This document shows, one piece after another, positions 1 to 9,438 of a stretch of DNA of 64,000 nt. The translations under genes and the position numbers were made by a program. The stretch lies in assembly GCA_024278975.1 (NCBI GenBank), contig JAJRSD010000074.1, positions 46,937 through 110,936 of the forward strand, given 5' to 3'. Each line of letters opens with the position of its first letter. Position 1 is the first letter of the stretch. Source of the DNA: Bacteroidota bacterium. Its GTDB lineage: Bacteria; Bacteroidota; Bacteroidia; Bacteroidales; Prolixibacteraceae. Under the pieces are notes generated by a model. That model ran no database searches and had not been told where the DNA came from. It saw only the letters and a list, made by a program, of their open reading frames with translations.

Positions 1-299
1 TCGTGTCCAATTGCTACGCTGATTTGTGGTACATCCTTAAAATTCATTTTCAAATAATTACACAAACCTTGAGTTGCTGCGCCAACAGTATAAATATTCA
101 TACGGTTAGTTCCAACGCCCATAATTCCACGAATTCCACCGGTTCCGAATTCCAGACTTTTATAAAAAGAATCTACTAATTCGGTTGTATCTTCGTTGTC
201 TAAAAGTGCCTGAACTTCTTTTCTTGTTTGCTCGTCGTAAGTTTTCGAGAGCCACTCTTGTGCTTTGGTTCTTACTTGTTGTAATTCTTGATTTTCCAT
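1..299 (-). CDS. Phosphoglucomutase/phosphomannomutase family protein, N-terminal part
   Basis: I translated this by hand from the ATG at 297-299 to the window edge; about 99 residues are present and the C-terminus lies outside. The visible part reads MENQELQQVR and then EFGTGGIRGIMGVGTNRMN, the N-terminal GTGGxRG signature of large (about 570-residue) phosphosugar mutases, which interconvert hexose 6- and 1-phosphates. The catalytic phosphoserine loop lies beyond the window. The gene starts 14 bases downstream of rmlD on the same strand, so it is probably co-transcribed and supplies glucose 1-phosphate to RmlA. Whether glucose or mannose is preferred cannot be told from this fragment. Confidence 0.88.
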   Translation of the reverse strand, partial: MENQELQQVRTKAQEWLSKTYDEQTRKEVQALLDNEDTTELVDSFYKSLEFGTGGIRGIMGVGTNRMNIYTVGAATQGLCNYLKMNFKDVPQISVAIGH

Positions 300-313
300 T
301 ATATTTATTTTTT

Positions 314-1183
314 TCAATTAATCAATTTCAGGATACATTTTTTCAAACTATCCTTCCAATACGGAATTTCTATTCCAAATCTATCCTTTATTTTCGACTT
401 ATTCAAAACACTAAAATGTGGCCGTTTTGCCGGTGTTGGAAATTGATCTGAAAGAACAGGATTAACTTTGCATTGTATATTTTTTATTTGGAAAATAGCT
501 TTTGCAAAATCGTACCAACTTGCAACACCTTCGTTTGAATAGTGATAAACTCCCGGGAAAAAATCACCCGGTGTTTTTGACAAAGATTTAATTATTGATA
601 AAATCACTCTTGCCAAATCAGTTGCATAAGTTGGTGTTCCCAATTGATCGAAAACCACTTTTAAACTTTCGCGTTCTTCGCCTAACCTCAGCATTGTTTT
701 TACAAAATTATTTCCAAAGCCCGAATACAACCACGAAGTTCGAATTACTACTGTTGACGGATTCTCTTTTAAACAGTTCAACTCGCCTAATAACTTTGTT
801 TTTCCGTAAACTCCCTGCGGATTTACCGCATCCAATTCGGAATATGGTGTGCAATTATTACCATCGAAAACATAATCAGTTGAGATATGAATTAGTTTTG
901 CTCTTATTTGATACGAATAAGTTCCCAAAATACGAGGTGCCAGGGTATTTATTTTTTCAGCTAAAATGTGATCTTCTTCTGCCTTGTCGACTGCCGTGTA
1001 CGCTGCGCAGTTTATAACGAAATCGGGTTTATGTTCTAAAAAAAATGAGCTAACAGCTTCTTCGTCTGTAATATCCAAAGTGTCGGCATCAGTAAAAATA
1101 AAGTCAAATTCCGAAAACTCATTCTCAAGCTCTTTTATTTCGTTCCCTAATTGTCCGTATGCTCCGGTTATTAAAATTTTCAT
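314..1183 (-). CDS. rfbD: dTDP-4-dehydrorhamnose reductase
   Basis: Last enzyme of dTDP-L-rhamnose synthesis: NADPH-dependent reduction of dTDP-4-dehydro-L-rhamnose in the cytoplasm. The 289-residue product is normal for RmlD. It has a Rossmann GAYGQLG motif at residues 7-13, the STDYVFDG segment at 101-108 with Thr102, and the catalytic Y126-GKT-K130 of extended short-chain dehydrogenases. Its start codon overlaps the stop of rfbC by one base, so translation is probably coupled. Order on the minus strand is UXS-type gene, rfbA, rfbC, rfbD, sugar mutase. The usual partner rmlB is absent here. Confidence 0.95.
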   Translation of the reverse strand: MKILITGAYGQLGNEIKELENEFSEFDFIFTDADTLDITDEEAVSSFFLEHKPDFVINCAAYTAVDKAEEDHILAEKINTLAPRILGTYSYQIRAKLIHISTDYVFDGNNCTPYSELDAVNPQGVYGKTKLLGELNCLKENPSTVVIRTSWLYSGFGNNFVKTMLRLGEERESLKVVFDQLGTPTYATDLARVILSIIKSLSKTPGDFFPGVYHYSNEGVASWYDFAKAIFQIKNIQCKVNPVLSDQFPTPAKRPHFSVLNKSKIKDRFGIEIPYWKDSLKKCILKLIN

Positions 1184-1740
1184 TATAAAGAAATAAAGTT
1201 CATCTCTGCATTGTCAAAATTTGGGGCTTGTTTATCTTTTTCAGAAACAATCTGTTCCGATTTGTTTATCAACCAGTTTATTCCCAGTTTCGGGTCGAAA
1301 GGATTTATTGACCGTTCGGATTTTTTATTGTAAACATTATCGCATTTATAAGTAAAAATAGCTGATTCGCTTAAAACCGAAAAACCATGCGCAAAACCTC
1401 GGGGTACAAAAAGTTGTTTTTTATTTTCATCGCTTAATTCTATTCCAAACCACTCGCCAAATGTTGGTGAACCATTTCGTAAATCAACGGCAACATCGAA
1501 AACTTTTCCCTGAACCACACGAACCAGCTTTGCCTGTGCAAATTCGCCTGTTTGGTAGTGCAATCCACGAACTACTCCACGTACCGATTTCGATTCGTTA
1601 TCCTGTACAAATGGTTTTACAATCCCGGCTTCGAAATATTTTTCGTGATGAAAAGATTCGAAAAAATATCCCCTATCGTCTTTGAAAACACGGGGTTCAA
1701 CAATAACTAGTCCGGGTATTTTTGTTTTAATAACCTTCAT
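1183..1740 (-). CDS. rfbC: dTDP-4-dehydrorhamnose 3,5-epimerase
   Basis: RmlC cupin enzyme that epimerises C3 and C5 of dTDP-4-dehydro-6-deoxy-glucose before RmlD reduction. At 185 residues it is full length. Visible family features are the DDRGYFFESF segment near residues 21-30, the catalytic-type RGLHYQ motif with His61, and the LRNGSPTFGEW strand. It overlaps both neighbours by a single base (stop/start overlaps with rfbA at 1740 and rfbD at 1183), which marks a tightly coupled operon. RmlC normally needs the RmlB product as substrate, and no rmlB is visible in this window. Confidence 0.95.
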   Translation of the reverse strand: MKVIKTKIPGLVIVEPRVFKDDRGYFFESFHHEKYFEAGIVKPFVQDNESKSVRGVVRGLHYQTGEFAQAKLVRVVQGKVFDVAVDLRNGSPTFGEWFGIELSDENKKQLFVPRGFAHGFSVLSESAIFTYKCDNVYNKKSERSINPFDPKLGINWLINKSEQIVSEKDKQAPNFDNAEMNFISL

Positions 1741-2621
1741 TAAAAAGAGAATATTTGCTTATCGGCAAGACTTAAAAGGTACTCGCCATATTGATTTTTA
1801 CTAAGTGGTTGCGCCAGTTCAATAAGTTGTTCTTTACTGATAAAACCTTTTTTAAAGGCAATCTCTTCTATACACGAAACTTTTAATCCCTGTCGCTGTT
1901 CGATGGTTGCAATAAAATTTGATGCCTGCAGCAAACTTTCGTGCGTACCTGTATCGAGCCATGCAAAACCACGTCCGAGCAATTTTACATTCAACCTGTC
2001 TTCTTCTAAATACAAACGGTTTAAATCTGTAATTTCCAGCTCGCCACGTTTTGAGGGTTTTAAGTTCTTAGCTTTTTCAACCACATCATTTGAGTAGAAA
2101 TATAAGCCGGTAACCGCGTAATTAGATTTTGGCACTGCCGGTTTCTCTTCAAGAGAAATTGCTTTTCCTGCACTGTCGAACTCAACAACTCCGTATCGTT
2201 CCGGGTCTTTAACATAGTAACCAAAAACTATTGAGCCATCTTCAAGTTTTGCAGCATCTTCTAAAACACTTCGGAAATTGTAGCCGTAGAAAATATTATC
2301 ACCCAGAATCAGACATACATTATCGTCTCCAATAAACTCATCACCTAAAATAAATGCTTGCGCCAAACCATCGGGCGAAGGTTGTATTTTATACGATATT
2401 TTCATACCCAACTGCGAACCGTCTTCCAAAAGATTTTCGTACAAACTAATATCGGTGGGAGTCGAAATAATTAAAACTTCCCTGATACCGGCAAGCATTA
2501 ATACCGAAAGCGGATAATAAATCATCGGTTTATCGTACACCGGAATAATCTGTTTCGAGATAGAACGTGTAATTGGGTAGAGTCTGGTTCCTGCTCCTCC
2601 TGCGAGAATAATTCCTTTCAT
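1740..2621 (-). CDS. rfbA: Glucose-1-phosphate thymidylyltransferase
   Basis: RmlA condenses glucose 1-phosphate and dTTP to dTDP-glucose, the first committed step of dTDP-rhamnose synthesis. The 293-residue protein has the nucleotidyltransferase signature GGAGTRLYP at residues 8-16 followed by [25 protein letters not shown] and [12 protein letters not shown] further along are typical of the long RmlA group with C-terminal allosteric helices. It overlaps the upstream sugar-nucleotide decarboxylase gene by four bases and rfbC by one. The adjacent mutase would supply its substrate. Confidence 0.95.
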   Translation of the reverse strand: MKGIILAGGAGTRLYPITRSISKQIIPVYDKPMIYYPLSVLMLAGIREVLIISTPTDISLYENLLEDGSQLGMKISYKIQPSPDGLAQAFILGDEFIGDDNVCLILGDNIFYGYNFRSVLEDAAKLEDGSIVFGYYVKDPERYGVVEFDSAGKAISLEEKPAVPKSNYAVTGLYFYSNDVVEKAKNLKPSKRGELEITDLNRLYLEEDRLNVKLLGRGFAWLDTGTHESLLQASNFIATIEQRQGLKVSCIEEIAFKKGFISKEQLIELAQPLSKNQYGEYLLSLADKQIFSF

Positions 2622-3565
2622 AATTGTTGTTTTAGAGTTTTATCAAAATATTCAATTGTTTTTTGCAATCCTTCTTTTAACTGTACGGTAGGTTGCCAAT
2701 TATTAAGTTTCTCTTTTGCTAAATCGATATTTGGCTGGCGTTGAGTTGGGTCGTCTTGTGGAAGTGGCTGATATATAATTTTCGATTTGCTTCCGGTTAG
2801 TTTCAAGATAACTTCGGCAAGTTCCAACATTGTAAATTCTAAGGGGTTTCCAATATTTACGGGTCCTGTAAAATCATCGCCTGTATTCATCATTCTAATC
2901 ATTCCTTCAACCAAATCATCGACATACTGAAAACTGCGCGATTGTAGGCCATCGCCATATATTGTAATATCCTCGCCTTTCAACGCTTGAATGATAAAAT
3001 TAGAAACCACTCTGCCATCGTTCAATTCCATTCGCGGACCATAAGTGTTAAAAATTCGAATGATTTTAATCTTCACACTATTTTGTTGATGATAATTTAT
3101 AAACAACGATTCGGCACAACGTTTGCCTTCGTCGTAACAAGAGCGAATTCCAATAGGATTTACGTGTCCCCAGTAGTCTTCGGTTTGAGGATGAACAATT
3201 GGGTCACCATAAACTTCGCTGGTACTTGCCTGTAAGATTTTGGCATTTACACGCTTTGCTAATCCCAGCATATTAATTGCTCCCATCACCGAAGTTTTAA
3301 TCGTTTTTATGGGATTTACCTGATAATTAACCGGAGATGCAGGACAGGCAAGATTGAAAATTTCATCAACTTCGGCAAAATACGGAAACGTTACATCTTG
3401 CCTTACAAACTCGAAATTAGGATTTCCCATAAATGGAATAATTTTACTCTTCGAACTCGAAAAAAGATTATCAACACAAATCACTTCATTTCCCTCGTTT
3501 AAAAGTCGCTCGCAAAGATGTGACCCGATAAACCCAGCGCCCCCTGTAACTAATATTCGTTTCAT
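2618..3565 (-). CDS. UDP-glucuronate decarboxylase-type sugar-nucleotide epimerase/dehydratase (UXS family)
   Basis: Extended short-chain dehydrogenase of 315 residues with [11 protein letters not shown] at 7-17 and catalytic Y144-DEG-K148. [18 protein letters not shown], the [10 protein letters not shown] loop and [15 protein letters not shown] are characteristic of UDP-glucuronate decarboxylases, which make UDP-xylose. RmlB enzymes are longer and have a TDEVYG loop with a YSASKA active site. It is the first gene of the minus-strand operon, with rfbA next. So the rmlB position is taken by an enzyme of another specificity. The true substrate is an inference from family similarity. Confidence 0.85.
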   Translation of the reverse strand: MKRILVTGGAGFIGSHLCERLLNEGNEVICVDNLFSSSKSKIIPFMGNPNFEFVRQDVTFPYFAEVDEIFNLACPASPVNYQVNPIKTIKTSVMGAINMLGLAKRVNAKILQASTSEVYGDPIVHPQTEDYWGHVNPIGIRSCYDEGKRCAESLFINYHQQNSVKIKIIRIFNTYGPRMELNDGRVVSNFIIQALKGEDITIYGDGLQSRSFQYVDDLVEGMIRMMNTGDDFTGPVNIGNPLEFTMLELAEVILKLTGSKSKIIYQPLPQDDPTQRQPNIDLAKEKLNNWQPTVQLKEGLQKTIEYFDKTLKQQL

Positions 3566-3656
3566 TCATTAATATTTTGAGCCTCAAAATTAATAAAAGA
3601 AACAGAGTCTGCAATGATAATTTAACTTCTTAAAACTCATTTATTTACACAAAACC

Positions 3657-3687
3657 TTTGAAATATATTAATTAAATTATATTTTTG
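3657..3687 (+). promoter_or_regulatory. Predicted Bacteroidota-type promoter of rpsA
   Basis: TTTG at 3657-3660 and TATTTTTG at 3680-3687 are separated by exactly 19 bases, matching the Bacteroidota sigma consensus TTTG-N19-TAnnTTTG. The element lies about 55 bases upstream of the S1 start codon, in the gap that separates rpsA from the divergent sugar-nucleotide operon. Confidence 0.6.
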
Positions 3688-3741
3688 CGCGCGATTTAAA
3701 AACATATATATTGTCTAACTCATTAATTTATTAAGAATTAC

Positions 3742-5837
3742 ATGGTTGAAAAGAAAAAAGAAATTACTGAAAAGGAAGTAAAAGATACTCCGATTCAAGA
3801 AGAAAAAAAGGTTGTTGAAGTTGCTGCCGAGGAAAAAACTGAAGCAGTTGCAAAAGAGACAACAAAAAAAACTACTCCTAAAAGGACAGTTAAAAAAGTT
3901 GAAGAGGTTGTAGCCCAAGAAAAAACAGAAGTTGCCGAGGAAGCAAAAGAGACAAAAGAACCTGCAAAAAAGCAGAGGAAATTGTTACTGAAGAAAAAAC
4001 AGAAGTTGCTGAAGAGGTAAAAGAGGCTAAAACACCGGTTGAAAATGAAAAAACCGACACTGAAGTCGAAACAGAAGAATTTGACTGGGACAGTTTAGAA
4101 AGCAATGTTGATATTTACTCTGCAAAAGAGAGAGAAGAACTTGCCAATTTGTACGATGGTACATTAAACACTGTTTCTGAAAAAGAGGTTTTAGAAGGGA
4201 CTGTTATCGCTTTAAACAAGCGCGAAGTTGTTGTTGACATAGGTTACAAATCTGATGGAATTGTAAGTGTTAATGAATTTCGCTACAATCCAGAGTTAAA
4301 AGTAGGCGACAAAGTAGATGTTTACATCGAAAGCCTGGAAGACAAAAAAGGACAGATGATTCTGTCGCACAAACAGGCACGTGCAACACGCTCGTGGGAA
4401 CGTGTTAACGAGTCGCTCGACAATAGCGAAATCATCAAAGGTTTTATCAAATGCCGTACAAAAGGTGGTATGATTGTGGACGTTTTTGGAATTGAAGCAT
4501 TCTTGCCAGGCTCGCAAATTGATGTTAAACCGATTCGCGATTACGATATTTATGTTGGAAAAACCATGGAATTCAAAGTGGTTAAAATCAACCAGGAATA
4601 CCGTAACGTTGTTGTATCTCACAAAGCTCTTATCGAGGCTGAACTTGAGTTACAGAAAAAAGAAATTATTGCGAAACTTGAAAAAGGACAAGTTCTTGAA
4701 GGAACTGTTAAGAATGTTACTTCTTACGGAGTATTCATGGATCTTGGTGGTGTTGACGGACTTATCCATATTACCGACCTTTCGTGGGGACGTATTTCGC
4801 ATCCAACCGAAATTGTAGAGTTAGACCAAAAATTAAATGTTGTAATTCTTGATTTCGATAACGACAAAAAACGTATTGCACTTGGCTTAAAACAACTTAC
4901 TCCTCATCCATGGGATAACCTGGATGCTGAACTAAAAGTTGGTGATAAAGTTAAAGGTAAAGTTGTTGTTATTGCTGATTACGGTGCATTTGTAGAAATT
5001 GCAACCGGTGTTGAAGGATTGATTCACGTTTCGGAAATGTCGTGGAGCCAGCACTTACGCAGCGCACAAGACTTCCTAAAAGTAGGAGACGAAATAGAAG
5101 CAGCTATTCTTACATTAGACCGCGACGAGCGTAAAATGTCTTTGGGACTAAAACAGTTAAAAACAGACCCATGGAATAATATTGATACCGAATTCGGTGT
5201 TGGAAGCAAACATAATGCTACCGTTCGTAACTTCACAAACTTTGGTGTATTTGTAGAAATTGCTGAAGGAGTTGACGGTTTAATTCATATCTCTGATTTA
5301 AGCTGGACGAAAAAAATCAAACACCCATCAGAATTTACAGCAATTGCTGAGAAGATTGAAGTAGTTGTTCTTGATATTGACAAGAATAATCGTCGTTTAA
5401 GTCTTGGCCACAAACAATTGGAAGAGAATCCGTGGGATGTATTCGAAACTATTTTTACTGCCGATTCTATTCACGAAGGAACTGTTGTTGATTTGATGGA
5501 TAAAGGTGGTGTAATTGCACTTCCTTATGGTGTTGAAGGTTTTGCTACTCCTCGTCATCTTGTAAAAGAGGATGGAACAAAAGTAAAACAAGACGAAAAA
5601 CTCGACTTCAAAGTTATCGAATTCAATAAATCTGCTAAAAGAATTATTGTATCGCATTCAAGAATTTTCGAAGATGTTAAACGCGCTGAAAATAATGCTA
5701 AACGCAAAACACAACCGCGTTCAAGTAAAAAACCAATGCGGGTTATGGACAATGCAGAAAAAACTACATTGGGCGATATCAGCGAATTGGCTGCTTTGAA
5801 AACGCAGATGGAAGCGAAAGAGAAAAAAGATAAATAA
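3742..5837 (+). CDS. rpsA: 30S ribosomal protein S1 with a -1 frame break in its N-terminal extension
   Basis: S1 binds mRNA on the 30S subunit. The ATG at 3742 opens a Lys/Glu-rich extension with EKTEVAEE repeats. In that frame reading ends at a stop at 4018-4020 after 92 residues. The S1-domain frame continues from 3972 in the -1 register to 5837 with no ATG for a long way (only TTG at 4149 or ATT/GTT codons). The frames join exactly at A-AAA-AAG (3966-3972), so a -1 slip gives a protein of about 698 residues with a continuous acidic/basic linker and repeated S1 domains (VKNVTSYGVFMDLGGVDGLIH and three similar copies). The cause is either a missing A in a homopolymer (assembly error or mutation) or translational slippage. 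I see no strong downstream hairpin or upstream Shine-Dalgarno stimulator. The protein identity itself is secure. Confidence 0.9.
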
Positions 5838-5852
5838 ATCAGGATTTGGTTA

Positions 5853-5873
5853 TTTACGATAGAATTTCGTAAA
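5853..5873 (+). promoter_or_regulatory. Inverted repeat between rpsA and the STAS gene
   Basis: TTTACGA (5853-5859) and TCGTAAA (5867-5873) form a perfect 7-bp dyad with a 7-base spacer, ending nine bases before the ATG at 5882. It could be an operator or a weak RNA hairpin controlling entry into the STAS gene. There is no T-run after it, so it is not a normal terminator. Confidence 0.35.
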
Positions 5874-5881
5874 TTGTAGCT

Positions 5882-6238
5882 ATGACATTCGAAATTCATA
5901 AAAACGGAAATCATACTTTAGTTAAAGTAAATTCCGACAGACTTGACACAAATAACGCTCCCGATTTAAAATCGACACTGGTTGTACTTAGCAACGAAGG
6001 CGAAAAAAATATAGTTCTTGATTTGAGCAGTTGCAAATATTGCGACTCATCGGGATTAAGAGCAGTTTTAGTTGCCAACCGTTTATGCGAGGACGCCATT
6101 GGAGCCTTTGTGTTGTGTGGTCTTCAACCCGATGTGGAAAATCTAATAAATATTTCGATGCTTCATACAGTTCTATTAATTACTAAAACTGCCGATGAAG
6201 CAAAGAAATTACTACAGAAAAAGGAGAACCTGAAATAA
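5882..6238 (+). CDS. STAS-domain anti-sigma factor antagonist-like protein
   Basis: The 118-residue protein is a single STAS domain of the SpoIIAA/RsbV type. The segment LVVLSNEGEKNIVLDLSSC is followed by CDSSGLRAVLVANRLC, where the DSSGLR motif carries the serine that is phosphorylated in family members. Such proteins bind anti-sigma kinases or act in partner-switch signalling. No kinase or sigma partner is adjacent. It lies 44 bases after rpsA and before a strong terminator, so it is probably transcribed with rpsA. The function beyond the STAS fold is unknown. Confidence 0.85.
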   Translation: MTFEIHKNGNHTLVKVNSDRLDTNNAPDLKSTLVVLSNEGEKNIVLDLSSCKYCDSSGLRAVLVANRLCEDAIGAFVLCGLQPDVENLINISMLHTVLLITKTADEAKKLLQKKENLK

Positions 6239-6342
6239 GGAATGCCTTTTAATTAACCATATTGGGAAGTTGTTATACATTACCAACATCTGATAGATAT
6301 TCAACTTTTAAGTATTAAATTTTATTTGATATTTAATTGCCA

Positions 6343-6380
6343 AAAGAGCCTGTAAGAGAGAAACTTACAGGCTCTTTTTT
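6343..6380 (+). terminator. Rho-independent terminator after the rpsA-STAS unit
   Basis: A 13-bp stem AAGAGCCTGTAAG (6344-6356) pairs with CTTACAGGCTCTT (6364-6376) across a 7-base loop and runs into T6. It lies between convergent transcription units, and the A-run before the stem may let it work on both strands. Confidence 0.85.
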
Positions 6381-6425
6381 AGTGCCATTTAGTTATTTGT
6401 TTTTGTAAAAAACAAAGAGGCACAA

Positions 6426-7460
6426 TCAAATTTTACTTTCGTATTCTTTTGCCATTTTATTGATCTCCTCTACAGTTGGTTTGCCCGAGAAAACAGCCAG
6501 CCGATAACGGAAAGTTGCAGTTTCGCCTTTCCCAATTGAGAAATTCAATTCCTTTTCGCCTTTCGAAAAAATCTTTTGCCCCAGGGTATTTGCGGCAAAC
6601 AAACCATATCCACGTGCATGCCAATAGGTTGGATACCCAACATTTCCGGGGTGGTCGAAAATTACAATCGACACTTTTTCGCCATTAACCACGCCGTAAA
6701 GTTCCATCCATTTTGCCCGTGTTCCCCACACTTTTCCTCCTTCAATACCTTCGCTACTCAGGTAATTTCCGGTGGCAGTTTTATCATCCGACGCATCAAC
6801 CTCAGTTACATTTCCGTGCGAGTCGGTTAATTTAACTTTTCCTGTCGATGGTAGTTCCAGTGCCCGGGTTACCCGAATGGCAAACATCCCCTCTTTATTG
6901 TCGGTAATATCAACTTTGCCATTCACCGCTTTTAACGTTGTTGTCCGGTCTATTATCCGGGTTTTACCTTCAACTAAAAAGGTAAACTCGCTCTTTTCAG
7001 CAAGCAGCTCATTTCCGCTGTTGTCTTTCCATGCAGCGGTTGTTACAAGTGTTGCCTTCCCTTTTCCACTTGTTTCGCTCACAATCGATTCATGATAAAT
7101 TGTTCCGTACTCATCTGCTTTTTCAGGAGCTATTGCCTCCGAGTTATTCCAGAAATCAAGACCATTTACATCGCCATAATTAAGCCAGATACCAACATGG
7201 TGCGGGTGGTCGGCACGTTCACCAGCCTTTTCCTTCATCGGGAACTGCCGGGTAATTTCATTACCTCCATTTGAAATCACAGGCCATAAGACAGGTTTTT
7301 TTATGTTGTTGGGATAGATGTATGAGGTAAATAGTTTCCCCCCGATTAATACGTCAACTTTCTTTTCAGCAGTATTTGAAACCAGTTTAATACTGGGTTG
7401 GGCTGTTCCGACACAAAAAGTTACGGAAGCGATAACAATCATTAAAAAAATCTTTTTCAT
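6426..7460 (-). CDS. Secreted DUF6807 (PmoA-like) family protein
   Basis: The 344-residue protein has a clear signal peptide ending near AQP (residues 19-22). Its ERADHPHHVGIWLNYGDVNGLDFWN segment, and later FDHPGNVGYPTYWHARGYGLFAANTLG, are the hallmark blocks of DUF6807 proteins, often labelled PmoA-like in Bacteroidota and Planctomycetota. They are periplasmic or secreted and commonly sit in carbohydrate-use clusters, as here beside a glycoside hydrolase and Gfo/Idh oxidoreductases. The biochemical activity of the family is not known to me. It is the last gene of the minus-strand cluster 6426-13851, but a 226-base gap separates it from the next gene. Confidence 0.85.
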   Translation of the reverse strand: MKKIFLMIVIASVTFCVGTAQPSIKLVSNTAEKKVDVLIGGKLFTSYIYPNNIKKPVLWPVISNGGNEITRQFPMKEKAGERADHPHHVGIWLNYGDVNGLDFWNNSEAIAPEKADEYGTIYHESIVSETSGKGKATLVTTAAWKDNSGNELLAEKSEFTFLVEGKTRIIDRTTTLKAVNGKVDITDNKEGMFAIRVTRALELPSTGKVKLTDSHGNVTEVDASDDKTATGNYLSSEGIEGGKVWGTRAKWMELYGVVNGEKVSIVIFDHPGNVGYPTYWHARGYGLFAANTLGQKIFSKGEKELNFSIGKGETATFRYRLAVFSGKPTVEEINKMAKEYESKI

Positions 7461-7624
7461 TTTATTATGTTTTTAATTGGTTTTAAGAGAAGCCAAGATA
7501 AAAAAAATGGTTGACTTTTGAATGTTATTGTCAATAGTTGTTCAACTTTATTTTAATCAATGATTCAATTTTATTGATAGATATCAATATTTGGTACGGG
7601 TTAACAATTAGTTTAGGTTTTTTG

Positions 7625-7646
7625 AACCTTTTTTGTAAAAAAGGTT
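7625..7646. other. Hairpin in the gap between the PQQ-propeller gene and the DUF6807 gene
   Basis: AACCTTTTTT (7625-7634) and AAAAAAGGTT (7637-7646) are perfect complements across a 2-base loop. It lies about 40 bases downstream of the propeller gene on the minus strand. There is no separate U-tract on either strand, so termination is uncertain. The rest of the 7461-7686 gap shows nothing recognisable. Confidence 0.3.
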
Positions 7647-7686
7647 TGTATAGTTGTTCTTGTTTTAGGGATTATGAAAGCCCGTG

Positions 7687-9321
7687 CTATTTTGTGCCGA
7701 TGCAATAAATGTTTAAAGCAGTCCTGATGTAAATTCGGCCTCCAATAACTGCCGGAGTGCTCAATGATTCCTCAGCCAAATCGTTTTGTGCCAGTATATT
7801 AAAACTGTCTCCGGCTTTCAGAATTGTTGTGAGGCCTTTCTCGTTGGTAACAATAATTTTGTCTCCCACTATAACGGGCGACATTGAGAAACGTCCTTTC
7901 AGCCGCTCTTTCCAAATGGTCTTTCCGGTAAAAGCATCGAGGAAGCTTGCAATTCCAGTGTCGTTAACAATATACAAACGGTTATTATGGTATGCCGGCG
8001 ATGGAACGTGAGGGCCGCCGTGTTCGTTTTTCCAGAAAAGGTGGCTTGCCGTTATGTCGCCATTGCCTCCCGGACGAATGGCCAGAATAGTTCCGTTGCG
8101 CCCTGATGCAGAGAACAAAAGCCCGCTTCCCGAAACAATCATCGGAACGGCTTCTTTGGTTGTTCCGGCAAGAGTCCATATTTTCTCTCCCGTATCGGGA
8201 TTGTATCCTATAATTTTGTGTGAGCCATTGTATATCAGCTCATCGTGATCTTTTATGTGTACAATTACAGGGCTTGCCCAGCCCATTACGCGGTCGCGTT
8301 TTTGTTTCCAAATCATCTCCCCTGTGTATTTATTTAAGGCAATAAAAACAGACTCAGCATTGTTTTGATCTTGTATTAAAATGAACTTGTCTTTGTATAA
8401 AACGGGATTTGTTCCAGGACCGTGAACTGTTGTGAAATCACCAAGATTTTTTGTCCACTCTAAATCGCCATCCATGTTGCAGCAAATAACACCGCTGTTA
8501 CCAAAAAACGCGATAACCCGCTCTCCGTCGGTAACCGGCGTCGACGAGGCATACGAATTTTTCCAATATAGTTTTTCTATGTTCTCAGGAACGGGTGCTG
8601 CCTTTCTCCATAATAAATCGCCATTCGAACGGTCGTAGCAAAACAGCTCCCGGATTTTACCATCTTCCGAGGCCGAGGTAATGAAAATCCGGTTATCCCA
8701 GATAACAGGCGAACTGTTACCTTTTCCAGTGAGTGCTGTTTTCCAGATAATGTTTTCTGCTTGGCTCCATATCATCGGAAACTTTGCGTCTGTCGCAATG
8801 CCTTGTCCGGTTGGCCCGCGGAAACCCGGCCACTGTTTAGCTGCACCGGGAGAAGGCATCACAGGTTCAATAATTATCTTTTCTAACTTCTCCATGGCTA
8901 CCGAGCGATTTAGTTCCGACAACATGAGATCTTCAATCTGCTGGCGATTAAACTTAGGTTCTCTGTTTTTTTTGCGTATAGAAGCCTCCATAAATGCGAT
9001 GAACTGATTGGCAATCTGTTTACGTTTATCGTAGGCAGATTTTAATTCCACATCGGCTTCTGTTTCTATTAGTCCCCCGTGTTTTTCAGCAAAAACGAGA
9101 TAATTATCGGGTGTGGCAACCCGTTTCCACTCCTCTTTTAAATCCTGATAAATCATCGTTTCTACTACGTCTTTGTAGGTTTGACTCTCTAAATCTTCTG
9201 CGAGTGTCCTCAATTCCGGACCCAAAGGATATTGTTCTTTATCCGATTTCTGTCCGCAGGAAGCAAGTAATCCGATAAGAAAAGCCAACAAGTAAAATTT
9301 AAACAATTGATGAATAGTCAT
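7687..9321 (-). CDS. PQQ-like beta-propeller lipoprotein
   Basis: The 544-residue protein starts with a lipoprotein signal whose lipobox is LLASC (Cys22). A charged helical region covers roughly residues 30-150. From about 165 the motif WPGFRGPTGQGIATD and repeated blades such as GDLLWRK, GEMIWKQ, GEKIWTL and GKTIWKE mark a PQQ-type eight-bladed propeller of the outer-membrane protein assembly/BamB-like superfamily. Proteins starting with WPxFRGP are common in polysaccharide clusters; whether they bind PQQ is doubtful because no enzyme-type ligand motif is obvious. Probably periplasmic and anchored to a membrane, near the GH and DUF6807 genes. Confidence 0.85.
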   Translation of the reverse strand: MTIHQLFKFYLLAFLIGLLASCGQKSDKEQYPLGPELRTLAEDLESQTYKDVVETMIYQDLKEEWKRVATPDNYLVFAEKHGGLIETEADVELKSAYDKRKQIANQFIAFMEASIRKKNREPKFNRQQIEDLMLSELNRSVAMEKLEKIIIEPVMPSPGAAKQWPGFRGPTGQGIATDAKFPMIWSQAENIIWKTALTGKGNSSPVIWDNRIFITSASEDGKIRELFCYDRSNGDLLWRKAAPVPENIEKLYWKNSYASSTPVTDGERVIAFFGNSGVICCNMDGDLEWTKNLGDFTTVHGPGTNPVLYKDKFILIQDQNNAESVFIALNKYTGEMIWKQKRDRVMGWASPVIVHIKDHDELIYNGSHKIIGYNPDTGEKIWTLAGTTKEAVPMIVSGSGLLFSASGRNGTILAIRPGGNGDITASHLFWKNEHGGPHVPSPAYHNNRLYIVNDTGIASFLDAFTGKTIWKERLKGRFSMSPVIVGDKIIVTNEKGLTTILKAGDSFNILAQNDLAEESLSTPAVIGGRIYIRTALNIYCIGTK

Positions 9322-9438
9322 TTTTCGATGGTATTAGATTAGTGTATAAATAATCTGGAAAGCTGACTGTTTATCTGAATAATATTTTAACAACCAACAA
9401 CCACAATTCTTTAAGAAGCCAAAAATACAATTTAATGA

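Noticed and set aside
4149..5837. A shorter S1 starting at the TTG at 4149
   Set aside because: It would drop a continuous acidic linker that reads on in the same frame from 3972; the joined frames give the expected Bacteroidota S1.
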